Shown piece after piece: positions 1 through 6,102 of a stretch of 64,000 nt of DNA. The stretch is taken from positions 186,001 through 250,000 of the forward strand of contig CAKRSV010000002.1 of NCBI GenBank assembly GCA_934401915.1, in the 5' to 3' direction. The position numbers and the translations under genes are program-made. The notes beneath the pieces are model-generated. The model was not told where the DNA came from. It ran no database searches and saw only the letters and a list, made by a program, of their open reading frames with translations. The stretch is from an uncultured Lachnospiraceae bacterium (GTDB lineage: Bacteria; Bacillota; Clostridia; Lachnospirales; Lachnospiraceae). Within the stretch, counting starts at the first letter, position 1; every line of letters begins with the position of its first letter.

Positions 1-3
1 TAT

Positions 4-396
4 GTGGAACTGAACGATTTGTTTTTTAATCAAAATACAGTGTCTTTAATTGATGGCAGGGCTGAAAAAATAATAGAGGATATTGATCATGCAAAGCTGA
101 TTGGCAAATACAAAATAAGTTCCAGATTTAATGAAGTGGCGTTGGATATTGACAAACTTTCAGCAGGGTGCAAAACAGTTCTGAACATATTGTATTATCC
201 GGATAAAGTATTTTGCATAAAAGAATGTGGAGATAATGCGCTGGAAATGCTTTATGATCTGGGGAAAGGAAATGTTTATAGTGAGTATGCGCTGATTCCG
301 TTGGATATGGATTCTGTTTTCGTCTGTACGAGGGAAGGAAAAAAGATAGTAAGCGATTATGAAGAGTTGAAGGAGTGGTGGAACAATGAAGAGTAA
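4..396 (+). CDS. Hypothetical protein, possibly 5'-partial at window edge
   Basis: About 130 residues, acidic, with no membrane segment or signal peptide. It is read from a GTG at base 4, but the frame stays open to the window edge (TAT at 1-3), so the true start may lie outside. It overlaps the next gene by 11 bases, which suggests translational coupling and a joint function with that small ATPase. The C-terminal part, ending in EELKEWWNNEE, resembles small clostridial proteins of unknown function (DUF4869-like by memory only). I do not recognise a catalytic motif. The existence of a gene is fairly sure; its function is unknown. Confidence 0.6.
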   Translation: MELNDLFFNQNTVSLIDGRAEKIIEDIDHAKLIGKYKISSRFNEVALDIDKLSAGCKTVLNILYYPDKVFCIKECGDNALEMLYDLGKGNVYSEYALIPLDMDSVFVCTREGKKIVSDYEELKEWWNNEE

Positions 397-814
397 ACCT
401 GTTGTGATGGAGCATTTTTCGACGATTCATTCATCTTTTGTGGTAGACTTTACGTTCAAAAATAATATAACAATATTGCTTGGGGATTCCGGTACGGGGA
501 AAACGGCAGCCTTTTCTTTTATTAGAGAATGTATGGCGATCAATCCCCAGATTTTGTGCCTTAATTATCTGGATTATCAGAAGGATATCAAGGAGATTCT
601 TCATAATACAGAGGGAAAATTAGTTGTCATTGATAATGCGGATATTTTATTGGATGATGATACGAGAAAATATATTTCATTGGACGATAAGAACCAATAT
701 TTAATTATGGGGAGAAATCCCAGGAATCTTTTTGCCACAAAAGAAAATCTGTTTGAATTGGTAAGCAAGCAGGAGGGAGAACAAACCAGATTTACCATAC
801 AAGAATATCTGTAG
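386..814 (+). CDS. Short P-loop NTPase
   Basis: A 142-residue protein with a clear Walker A motif GDSGTGKT at residues 33-40. A Walker-B-like hydrophobic stretch, KLVVIDNADILLDD, follows near residues 77-90. The protein is much shorter than a full AAA+ module: there is no sensor or lid domain, so it is either a minimal P-loop protein or the nucleotide-binding half of a two-gene unit with the overlapping upstream gene. The start ATG at 386 lies inside the upstream gene, 11 bases before its stop, typical of coupling. A 17-bp stem follows downstream at 885-919. Substrate and role cannot be told from sequence. Confidence 0.7.
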   Translation: MKSKPVVMEHFSTIHSSFVVDFTFKNNITILLGDSGTGKTAAFSFIRECMAINPQILCLNYLDYQKDIKEILHNTEGKLVVIDNADILLDDDTRKYISLDDKNQYLIMGRNPRNLFATKENLFELVSKQEGEQTRFTIQEYL

Positions 815-883
815 CTGGAATATTATTAAAAGTACAAGTTGACTATAAATAATTGTCTTTGTTTCTAGGAGAAATGAAGGCAA

Positions 884-920
884 TTTTTTACTTCATAGGA
901 ATTTCCTATGAAGTAAAAAT
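884..920. terminator. Strong bidirectional hairpin
   Basis: The arms 885-901 and 903-919 are a near-perfect 17-bp inverted repeat (TTTTTACTTCATAGGAA and its complement) around one central base. A T-run on one side and an A-run on the other would let it terminate transcription in both directions. It separates the two-gene unit at 4-814 from the peptide cassette that follows. Confidence 0.7.
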
Positions 921-1140
921 ATGGATGCGCACGCCAAAGCAGAGGAAGATGTCGTGATGCGACGCTTTGGCGGCGCGAGAATGTGCCGAGGTACATTCTG
1001 TTTTATTATGACGAAAACAGGATAGTTACTTTTAGGTAACTATGGCATAAAAAAGTGCGTACTTTTATTGCAAGTGCCATTATCATACAATCATCTTGCG
1101 GGCAGGAAAAAGCTCGACAAAACAGATGGAGGTAAGGAAA
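921..1140 (+). promoter_or_regulatory. Structured leader upstream of the ACGX peptide gene
   Basis: This 220-base non-coding stretch is dense with inverted repeats: CGCCAAAGC 932-940 with 964-972; AGAATGT 978-984 with 993-999; TAGTTAC 1023-1029 with 1036-1042; AAAAGT 1051-1056 with 1061-1066; and the long repeat listed separately that pairs with the start codon. A TACAAT hexamer at 1086-1091 could be a -10 box, but no good -35 stands at the right distance. The ribosome binding site GGAGGT lies at about 1128-1133, seven bases before ATG 1141. I see no protein in this stretch. A regulatory leader RNA, or several overlapping operators, is an inference. Confidence 0.5.
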
Positions 1141-1153
1141 ATGGCACTTGCAA
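1068..1153 (+). promoter_or_regulatory. 14-bp inverted repeat that can hide the peptide start codon
   Basis: Bases 1068-1081 (TTGCAAGTGCCATT) are the exact reverse complement of 1140-1153 (AATGGCACTTGCAA), which contains the ATG at 1141 and the next three codons. In the RNA the two would form a 14-bp helix closing a 58-base loop that holds the Shine-Dalgarno sequence, so the start codon would be buried. The match is seen directly; the regulatory effect is inferred. It could act as a translational switch responding to an alternative fold, a protein or a ligand. Confidence 0.6.
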
Positions 1154-1233
1154 ATTTATTTGGATGGAGTAACAAAGAGGAGGAAAAGGCAACTGCAGCG
1201 TGCGGAACAGCCTGCGGAGCGGGAGATAAGTAA
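1141..1233 (+). CDS. ACGX-repeat RiPP precursor peptide
   Basis: A 30-residue peptide: MALANLFGWSNKEEEK, then ATA, then ACGTACGAGDK. The N-terminal half looks like a leader, with a hydrophobic ALANLFGW patch followed by charged residues. The C-terminal half has two tandem ACGX units, ACGT and ACGA, with the only two cysteines four residues apart (C21 and C25). An excellent Shine-Dalgarno GGAGGT sits seven bases upstream, and the next gene but for a hairpin is a radical SAM/SPASM enzyme. This matches the 'ACGX-repeat peptide' class paired with 'radical SAM/SPASM protein, ACGX system' in the TIGRFAM collection, as I recall it. Expected fate: cysteine-based crosslinking by the maturase. The product is unknown. 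Confidence 0.85.
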   Translation: MALANLFGWSNKEEEKATAACGTACGAGDK

Positions 1234-1255
1234 TCTTTTACCGGAACTTCATCAG

Positions 1256-1296
1256 AAATACGCCCCAGGAAAAGGAAAGAAACTTGGGGCGTATTT
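1256..1296 (+). terminator. Attenuator-type hairpin between precursor and maturase
   Basis: AAATACGCCCCA at 1256-1267 pairs perfectly with TGGGGCGTATTT at 1285-1296, a 12-bp stem with a 17-base loop, followed by only a short T-run. It lies 22 bases after the peptide stop and 68 bases before the maturase start. Partial termination or 3'-end protection here would make much more precursor mRNA than enzyme mRNA, a common arrangement in peptide-maturase loci. Confidence 0.65.
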
Positions 1297-1364
1297 TCCA
1301 GAGGACAGCAAAGAATGTATTCTGAAAAATGCGTCCCATACAATAGCGGAGGGAGAGTGAACAT

Positions 1365-2399
1365 ATGAAACAGTATTTTGCATTTCAATGGCATATTACG
1401 GATGCTTGTGACCAGCGATGCAAGCATTGCTATATCTTTTCGGAGAATACTTGTAAAAAAATAGAATCCATGAGTTGGGAGCAGATGCAGGAGACTTTCG
1501 ATAATTGTCTGGATTTCTGTAAGGTATACGGGCGGCTGCCGTATTTCTATATTACCGGGGGAGACCCGATTCTTCATCCGCATTTCTGGCAACTGTTGTC
1601 TCTTATGAAAGAAAACCGGATTCCCTTTACTATTCTGGGAAATCCTTTTCATCTGACAGATGAGATAGGTACAAGGTTAAAGGAATGTGGGTGTGAGAAA
1701 TATCAGCTTTCTATTGACGGGTTACAGGAAACCCATGACTGGTTCCGGAAACCGGGCAGCTTCGATATTACATTGGAAAAAATTGGCTGTATTAACCGGG
1801 CGGGAATCCGCTCAGTGGTGATGACAACGATTTCCGGGAAAAACATAGAGGAAGTTCCGGGTATTATCGATGCGGTTGTTGCCGCCGGTGCCAATGTGTT
1901 TGCCTTTGCCAGATATTGCCCGACCAGCGAGGAGAAGGATACCAACATAGAACCTTTGCGGTACCGGCAACTGTTGGCAGATTGTGACAGGAAGTTTAAG
2001 GAATACGAGGCAGCAGGCTGTCAGACATATTTTAATAAGAAGGACCATCTGTGGACGTTATATGAGTATGAAACAGGAACTTTTCAGATACCGGAAACGG
2101 TAGAGGAGGGAATGATATACGGTGGCTGTAACTGCGGGAACTGCCATCTGACGATTGTACCAAATGGAGATGTATATGCCTGCCGGCGGGTACAGAACAG
2201 TAAGGTTGGAAATGTATTTTCAGACCGGCTTGCAGATGTCTGGGTATGCCAGATGGAGGGTTACCGTGATTACAGCAGGTTCCGGAAGTGCGCGAAATGT
2301 GAGCTGCTTGCATTTTGCAGGGGGTGTCCTGCGGTTGCCAGCGGAAAAGACGGCGATTTCTATGCAGCAGACCCACAGTGTTGGAAAGAAGTAGGTTGA
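1365..2399 (+). CDS. Radical SAM/SPASM peptide maturase, ACGX system
   Basis: 344 residues. The N-terminal radical SAM signature is C15-x3-C19-x2-C22 (TDACDQRCKHCYI), binding the 4Fe-4S cluster that cleaves S-adenosylmethionine; a glycine-rich YITGGDP motif follows near residues 64-70. The C-terminal region from about residue 253 is a cysteine-rich SPASM domain for auxiliary clusters: C260, C273, then C309-x2-C312-x5-C318-x2-C321 and a final C339. This architecture is known from enzymes that install thioether or carbon-carbon links in ribosomal peptides. The adjacent 30-residue ACGX peptide is the obvious substrate. ATG 1365 has a GGAGGGAG site upstream. The downstream nitroreductase starts 15 bases after the stop, so the two are co-transcribed. 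Confidence 0.9.
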   Translation: MKQYFAFQWHITDACDQRCKHCYIFSENTCKKIESMSWEQMQETFDNCLDFCKVYGRLPYFYITGGDPILHPHFWQLLSLMKENRIPFTILGNPFHLTDEIGTRLKECGCEKYQLSIDGLQETHDWFRKPGSFDITLEKIGCINRAGIRSVVMTTISGKNIEEVPGIIDAVVAAGANVFAFARYCPTSEEKDTNIEPLRYRQLLADCDRKFKEYEAAGCQTYFNKKDHLWTLYEYETGTFQIPETVEEGMIYGGCNCGNCHLTIVPNGDVYACRRVQNSKVGNVFSDRLADVWVCQMEGYRDYSRFRKCAKCELLAFCRGCPAVASGKDGDFYAADPQCWKEVG

Positions 2400-2414
2400 C
2401 CGGGAGGTAGGAAG

Positions 2415-3014
2415 ATGGAACAGACAATAAATGCAGTAATGGAGACGATTTTACATCGCAGGGCAATCCGGCGGTTTGAGACAAGACAGATTGAAGAAGA
2501 AACGTTACAATGTATCTTACAGGCAGGGCAGTATGCCCCCAGTGCTGGCGGCAGGCAGGGTGTTATCTTTGCAGTGTGCCAGGATAAGGAAGTAAATGAA
2601 AGGCTTGGAAAAATAAAGCGGGCAAATTCCAATCCGAGAATGGCAACGGCGACCAGTTATGTGTCAAAGGAGCAGCCGAGCATTGCGGATGACCCGAAGT
2701 TAATAAATGCTTTTTACGATGCGCCCACGGTGATTACGATGTTTGCGCCGAAGGATTTCCTTTTTGCAAAAGAGGACTGTGCGGTAGCAGCCGAGAATAT
2801 GATGCTGGCAGCCGATGCGCTGGGAGTTGGCTCCTGCTATATTGGGCAGGGCTGGACGGCTTTTGCAGACCCTTACGGACAGGAAATCTTGCAGAAATGG
2901 GGAATCCGTACAGATTATTACGCGGTGATGCAGTTACTGCTGGGATATCCGCGGGAGGGCGATACCCATCCGGTATCTAAGGAACGCAAGGCAGGACGTG
3001 TTTTACGGTTTTAA
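2415..3014 (+). CDS. Nitroreductase-family flavoprotein
   Basis: 199 residues with the nitroreductase fold hallmarks: the N-terminal RRAIRRFETRQI segment whose arginines contact FMN phosphate, YAPSAGGRQ near residues 39-47 (the usual APSxxNxQ region), and the C-terminal LLGYPREG motif. Family members are dimeric FMN enzymes that reduce nitro groups, quinones or enones using NAD(P)H. Some relatives oxidise peptide azolines or dehydrogenate amino acids. The Shine-Dalgarno GGGAGGTAGG lies just before ATG 2415. Its position between a peptide maturase and a sirtuin suggests a tailoring or redox-support role for the peptide, but that is inference; a generic nitroreductase is the conservative call. 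Confidence 0.85.
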   Translation: MEQTINAVMETILHRRAIRRFETRQIEEETLQCILQAGQYAPSAGGRQGVIFAVCQDKEVNERLGKIKRANSNPRMATATSYVSKEQPSIADDPKLINAFYDAPTVITMFAPKDFLFAKEDCAVAAENMMLAADALGVGSCYIGQGWTAFADPYGQEILQKWGIRTDYYAVMQLLLGYPREGDTHPVSKERKAGRVLRF

Positions 3015-3034
3015 AACAGATGGAGGTAACAGAC

Positions 3035-3961
3035 ATGTTTTCCAAAAGAAGGATGACAAAAGGGACGGAAAGTAATACCGATAAGATAGAGAGAATAAAG
3101 AGGGCATTGGAGGAAGCGGATGCGGTTATTATCGGGGCAGGGGCAGGTTTATCTACCTCTGCCGGCTTCACGTACAGCGGGGAACGTTTCCGCAGTTTTT
3201 TTGCGGATTTTGAGGAAAAGTACGGATTTTACGATATGTATTCCGGTGGCTTCTATCCCTATGATACCCTGGAGGAACACTGGGCGTACTGGAGCAGATA
3301 TATCTATGTGAACCGTTATCAGGATGCGCCGAAGCCGACTTATGATAAGCTGCTTGGGCTGGTAAAGGATAAGGATTATTTCGTGCTGACCACCAATGTT
3401 GACCACTGTTTTCAGAAAGCGGGATTTGATAAAAAGCGGTTGTTTTATACGCAGGGAAACTACGGACTTTTTCAGTGCAGTGAACCGTGTTGTCAGGAAA
3501 CGTTTGACAACCAGGAGACGGTACGAAAGATGTTGTTGGATCAGGGATTTCTGATCGGAGCAGACGGCAGACTGGAGTTGCCAGAACAGAAAAAAGCAAA
3601 GATGGAAATTGCATCCTCTTTACTGCCGGTCTGCCCCAAATGCGGAAAACCACTTACGATGAATCTCCGGGCAGACGATACTTTTGTAGAGAATGAGGGC
3701 TGGCATAGGGCAGCAGAACGGTATCAGCTGTTCCTGCGTCGGCATCGGGATAGGAAGGTGCTGTTTCTGGAGCTGGGCGTCGGCTATAACACGCCGGGCA
3801 TCATCAAGTATCCGTTCTGGCAGATGACGGCGGAAAATCCAAATGCCGCGTACGCCTGCCTGAATGTGGGGGAAGCGTATGCGCCCGGGGAGATTGCTGC
3901 ACGCAGTATCTGCGTGGATGGAGATGTCAGCGAGATCCTGAAAAGACTTCAAGGGAAATAA
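3035..3961 (+). CDS. Class M sirtuin (SirTM-type, likely ADP-ribosyltransferase)
   Basis: 308 residues from ATG 3035, chosen because GGAGGT at 3022-3027 is seven bases upstream; an in-frame ATG at 3020 overlaps that site. The NAD-binding GAGAGLSTSAG is at residues 34-44 and TTNVDH has N121. Where ordinary sirtuins have the catalytic histidine, this one has Q140 in TQGNYGLFQC. That Asn/Gln pair, 19 residues apart, is the signature I recall for class M sirtuins (N118/Q137 in the Streptococcus pyogenes enzyme), which transfer ADP-ribose to protein rather than deacetylate. A zinc-type cysteine set follows (CSEPCC, then CPKCGK). Known SirTMs sit with a macrodomain, a lipoyl ligase and a GcvH-like carrier; none is here. 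It ends the peptide operon, and its target may be the peptide or maturase (hypothesis). Confidence 0.85.
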   Translation: MFSKRRMTKGTESNTDKIERIKRALEEADAVIIGAGAGLSTSAGFTYSGERFRSFFADFEEKYGFYDMYSGGFYPYDTLEEHWAYWSRYIYVNRYQDAPKPTYDKLLGLVKDKDYFVLTTNVDHCFQKAGFDKKRLFYTQGNYGLFQCSEPCCQETFDNQETVRKMLLDQGFLIGADGRLELPEQKKAKMEIASSLLPVCPKCGKPLTMNLRADDTFVENEGWHRAAERYQLFLRRHRDRKVLFLELGVGYNTPGIIKYPFWQMTAENPNAAYACLNVGEAYAPGEIAARSICVDGDVSEILKRLQGK

Positions 3962-4000
3962 GTTATCCAGTCATTTGTTTGATGACAGGTATCGTCCTGA

Positions 4001-4054
4001 ATCTCGTCAAATATGTTGACTGTATTGACGGGATTTTTATAATTGTGACGAGAT
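4001..4054 (+). promoter_or_regulatory. Promoter flanked by a 9-bp inverted repeat
   Basis: A good sigma-A type promoter, TTGACT 4016-4021 and TATAAT 4038-4043 with a 16-base spacer, lies between perfect inverted arms ATCTCGTCA 4001-4009 and TGACGAGAT 4046-4054. The arrangement looks like an operator that brackets the promoter. The first gene downstream starts 200 bases away at 4258. Confidence 0.5.
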
Positions 4055-4142
4055 AATTAACCGGGGAAGCTAACGATATGCTTTATCGAAAAAGGGAATG
4101 CGCCCGGTTTGATTGGTGGATGTAGTATCTGTGGTTTCTGAC

Positions 4143-4179
4143 ATTCTGGTCAATTATGGTTGAAGCGAATGACCAGAAT
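4143..4179. promoter_or_regulatory. 10-bp inverted repeat in leader
   Basis: ATTCTGGTCA 4143-4152 pairs perfectly with TGACCAGAAT 4170-4179 across a 17-base loop. It lies between the promoter at 4016-4043 and the membrane protein gene at 4258. It has no T-run, so it is more likely an operator or leader hairpin than a terminator. Apart from this and the promoter, 3962-4257 holds nothing I can name. Confidence 0.4.
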
Positions 4180-4257
4180 GGTTAGAATGTGATTAGAACA
4201 GGGCAAAAGAAGCAGCAACCGCGTCCTGAAATTACACAAGATTTTGAGGTTTAGTCT

Positions 4258-4575
4258 ATGAAAGAAAGAAAAACGAGCGAATTGCCGGTAATTCTGTTAA
4301 ATGTGATAGGAACGGTCTGTTCGATATATTATGCGATCCCGTATCTGACGCATGACACGACTGTCAGGTATCCGGAGGCGATGATTTCGTTTGAAGAGTG
4401 GGATCGGGCAGGATGGATCCTGCAATTTGGCTGTATTCCTCTTTTGATTGCGAATGTATGGGCGATGCGGTCGGTGAGCGTAAAAGGAAGGTATACAAAA
4501 TTTTTATTTCTTGCGCCGGGTATGATATGCCTTATTCTGGTGATAAGCTACTGGGTGACATCGCTATTAAAATAA
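4258..4575 (+). CDS. Small three-helix membrane protein
   Basis: 105 residues with three likely membrane segments: about residues 9-28 (PVILLNVIGTVCSIYYAIPY), 45-64 around QFGCIPLLIANVWAM, and 80-103 (LFLAPGMICLILVISYWVTS). A polar stretch with an acidic patch lies between the first two. No family is recognised. The upstream ribosome binding site is weak. It is followed at 48 bases by the LOG-family gene, with which it may be co-transcribed. Codon use and length are consistent with a real gene. Confidence 0.6.
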   Translation: MKERKTSELPVILLNVIGTVCSIYYAIPYLTHDTTVRYPEAMISFEEWDRAGWILQFGCIPLLIANVWAMRSVSVKGRYTKFLFLAPGMICLILVISYWVTSLLK

Positions 4576-4622
4576 AAGAATAACAATAAAGCAAAACATT
4601 CATGAACAGGAGGTACATCTAT

Positions 4623-5171
4623 ATGAATATCACAGTATATCTTGGCGCAAGCGAAGGAAATGATCCGATCTTATCCAAAGCGGTCCGGGAGCTTGGAGAG
4701 TGGATCGGGGCGAGCGGAAACGCACTCGTTTACGGAGGATCCAAGAACGGCTTGATGGGAATGATCGCGAAAAGCGTTTTGGACGCTGGGGGAAAGGTGA
4801 CCGGAGTTGAGCCGCAGTTTTTTATGGATAAAGGGTTTCAGTATGATGGGTTGACGAGGCTGATCGTTACGAAAGATATGTCGGAGCGAAAAAACAAGAT
4901 GATCGAGCTGGGCGACGCATTTATTGCATTTCCGGGCGGAACCGGAACGCTGGAAGAGATTGCGGAGGTCATGTCTAAAGTGTCTTTGAAGCAGTTGGAG
5001 GCGCCCTGCATCCTTTACAATCTGAATGGTTATTATGACAGTCTGAAAGAGTTCCTGCACCAGATGATCGAGAAAGGGTTATCTTCGGAAGAACGGCAGG
5101 AAGGAATATATTTCGCAGAAGACCTCGGACAGATCAAACAGATTCTGGGGTATGAAGATTTCAGCATTTAG
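4623..5171 (+). CDS. LOG family protein (cytokinin riboside 5'-monophosphate phosphoribohydrolase-like)
   Basis: 182 residues from ATG 4623, preceded by AGGAGGT; a longer in-frame start at 4602 overlaps that site. The diagnostic PGGTGTLEE motif is present near residue 106, with an upstream LVYGGSKNGLMGMIA nucleotide-binding loop. Proteins of this Rossmann-like family are often misnamed lysine decarboxylases; characterised members cleave the N-glycosidic bond of AMP-type nucleotides. The length is normal for the family. It is followed by a broken hydrolase gene and may be a survivor in a decaying stretch. Confidence 0.88.
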   Translation: MNITVYLGASEGNDPILSKAVRELGEWIGASGNALVYGGSKNGLMGMIAKSVLDAGGKVTGVEPQFFMDKGFQYDGLTRLIVTKDMSERKNKMIELGDAFIAFPGGTGTLEEIAEVMSKVSLKQLEAPCILYNLNGYYDSLKEFLHQMIEKGLSSEERQEGIYFAEDLGQIKQILGYEDFSI

Positions 5172-5237
5172 TCCGGGCAGCCGGAAAACAGGGGACGGCG
5201 GAATGTTGTACAACCTGAAAGGGATGAAGAAAAAGAG

Positions 5238-5850
5238 ATGAAGCATGAACACTTTAATAGGAAAGAACATGGTTTTGCAGGTCATCTGGCGGAGCCGGAT
5301 GGAGGAAGCGAAAAAGCGGTTATCGTGATCATGGGCGGTGAGCAGAGCCTGCTTCCCGGAATTAAATTTGCGGAGAGATTTGCAGATTACGGGATCACGG
5401 GATTGGCAGTTTCGCTGTTTGGGGCGGAAGGATTGCCCGAGGGCATTACAGAGGTTCCGCTGGAAATGTTTATCCCGGCGGTGAATTATCTGAAAAAAAC
5501 AAAGAAAATAGAACACATCAGCGTGTACGGACAATCGATGGGTTCCATTTTTGCGGTTCTGGCAGCACAGTATATCGGCGGAATAGAAAATCTTATCATG
5601 GTTTCCCCTACCCACGTTCCCTTTGAAGGCATACCTGGATGAGCTGTCCTATGAAAAGGATGTGAAGGTGATCGTCTACCCGCACGGAAGTCATCTGAAT
5701 GGGTTGATGCCTAACCGGGAACGGGAAAAGAAATTGTATCGGATGATCCCGCTGATCGGTCTGGTCTACAAAACTTTTGGCAGATACCGGAAAGAAAATA
5801 TGGCGTATTTTGAGCAGACGGAGCGGGAAGCGATCGACTGGATCCGGTGA
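5238..5850 (+). pseudogene. Acyl-CoA thioesterase/BAAT-type alpha/beta hydrolase, internally deleted
   Basis: The first part (5238-5642) has the N-terminal half of a dienelactone/BAAT-like hydrolase, with the nucleophile elbow YGQSMGS and SPTHVPFEG. At about 5625 the frame changes: the C-terminal part KAYLDELSYEKD to DWIR continues in another frame up to 5850, with the expected GSH (histidine) region. A full-length relative would have roughly 100 more residues between the two parts, so an internal deletion with a frameshift best explains it. Neither piece alone would carry a whole catalytic triad. ATG 5238 lacks a strong Shine-Dalgarno. Confidence 0.7.
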
Positions 5851-5948
5851 TGCGGGTGGTAAGCGTGGCTTGGGGTTTAAAAGAAAGTCCGGTTGATTCT
5901 AATTAAAATTATTTTATATACTTGGATTTTGAAATAGAGTGGGGGTAT

Positions 5949-6068
5949 ATGAGCTGTATTTTTTGCCAGAAAGAAAAGATCGTAACAGATATAATATATG
6001 AGGACGCGCTGGTAATGGCGTTTATGGATATAGCGTCATGCAAAATGGTGGGAAATTTAACGATGTAG
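5949..6068 (+). pseudogene. HIT-family protein, N-terminal fragment
   Basis: A 39-residue reading frame starts MSCIFCQKEKIV and continues IIYEDALVMAFMDIAS, which is the standard N-terminus of histidine-triad (HIT) nucleotide hydrolases: CxFC, then YED-x-x-V-x-AFMDI. The HxHxH catalytic triad is absent because the frame is cut after about 35 residues. The bases just after the stop are unrelated or deleted. A GGGGG-rich site precedes ATG 5949, so a short peptide could still be made. It is read here as a gene remnant. Confidence 0.65.
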
Positions 6069-6102
6069 GACATTATCACCTTATTCGTGGAGGACAAGCA
6101 TA

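Noticed and set aside
875-958. 27-codon frame starting MKAIFYFIGIS inside the hairpin at 885-919
   Set aside because: Its coding sense is produced by the terminator palindrome; the ribosome site is only two bases from the ATG.
1148-1360. 70-codon plus-strand frame overlapping the peptide gene
   Set aside because: No ribosome site, basic nonsense composition, and it runs through the 12-bp hairpin; the 30-codon frame at 1141 is the supported gene.
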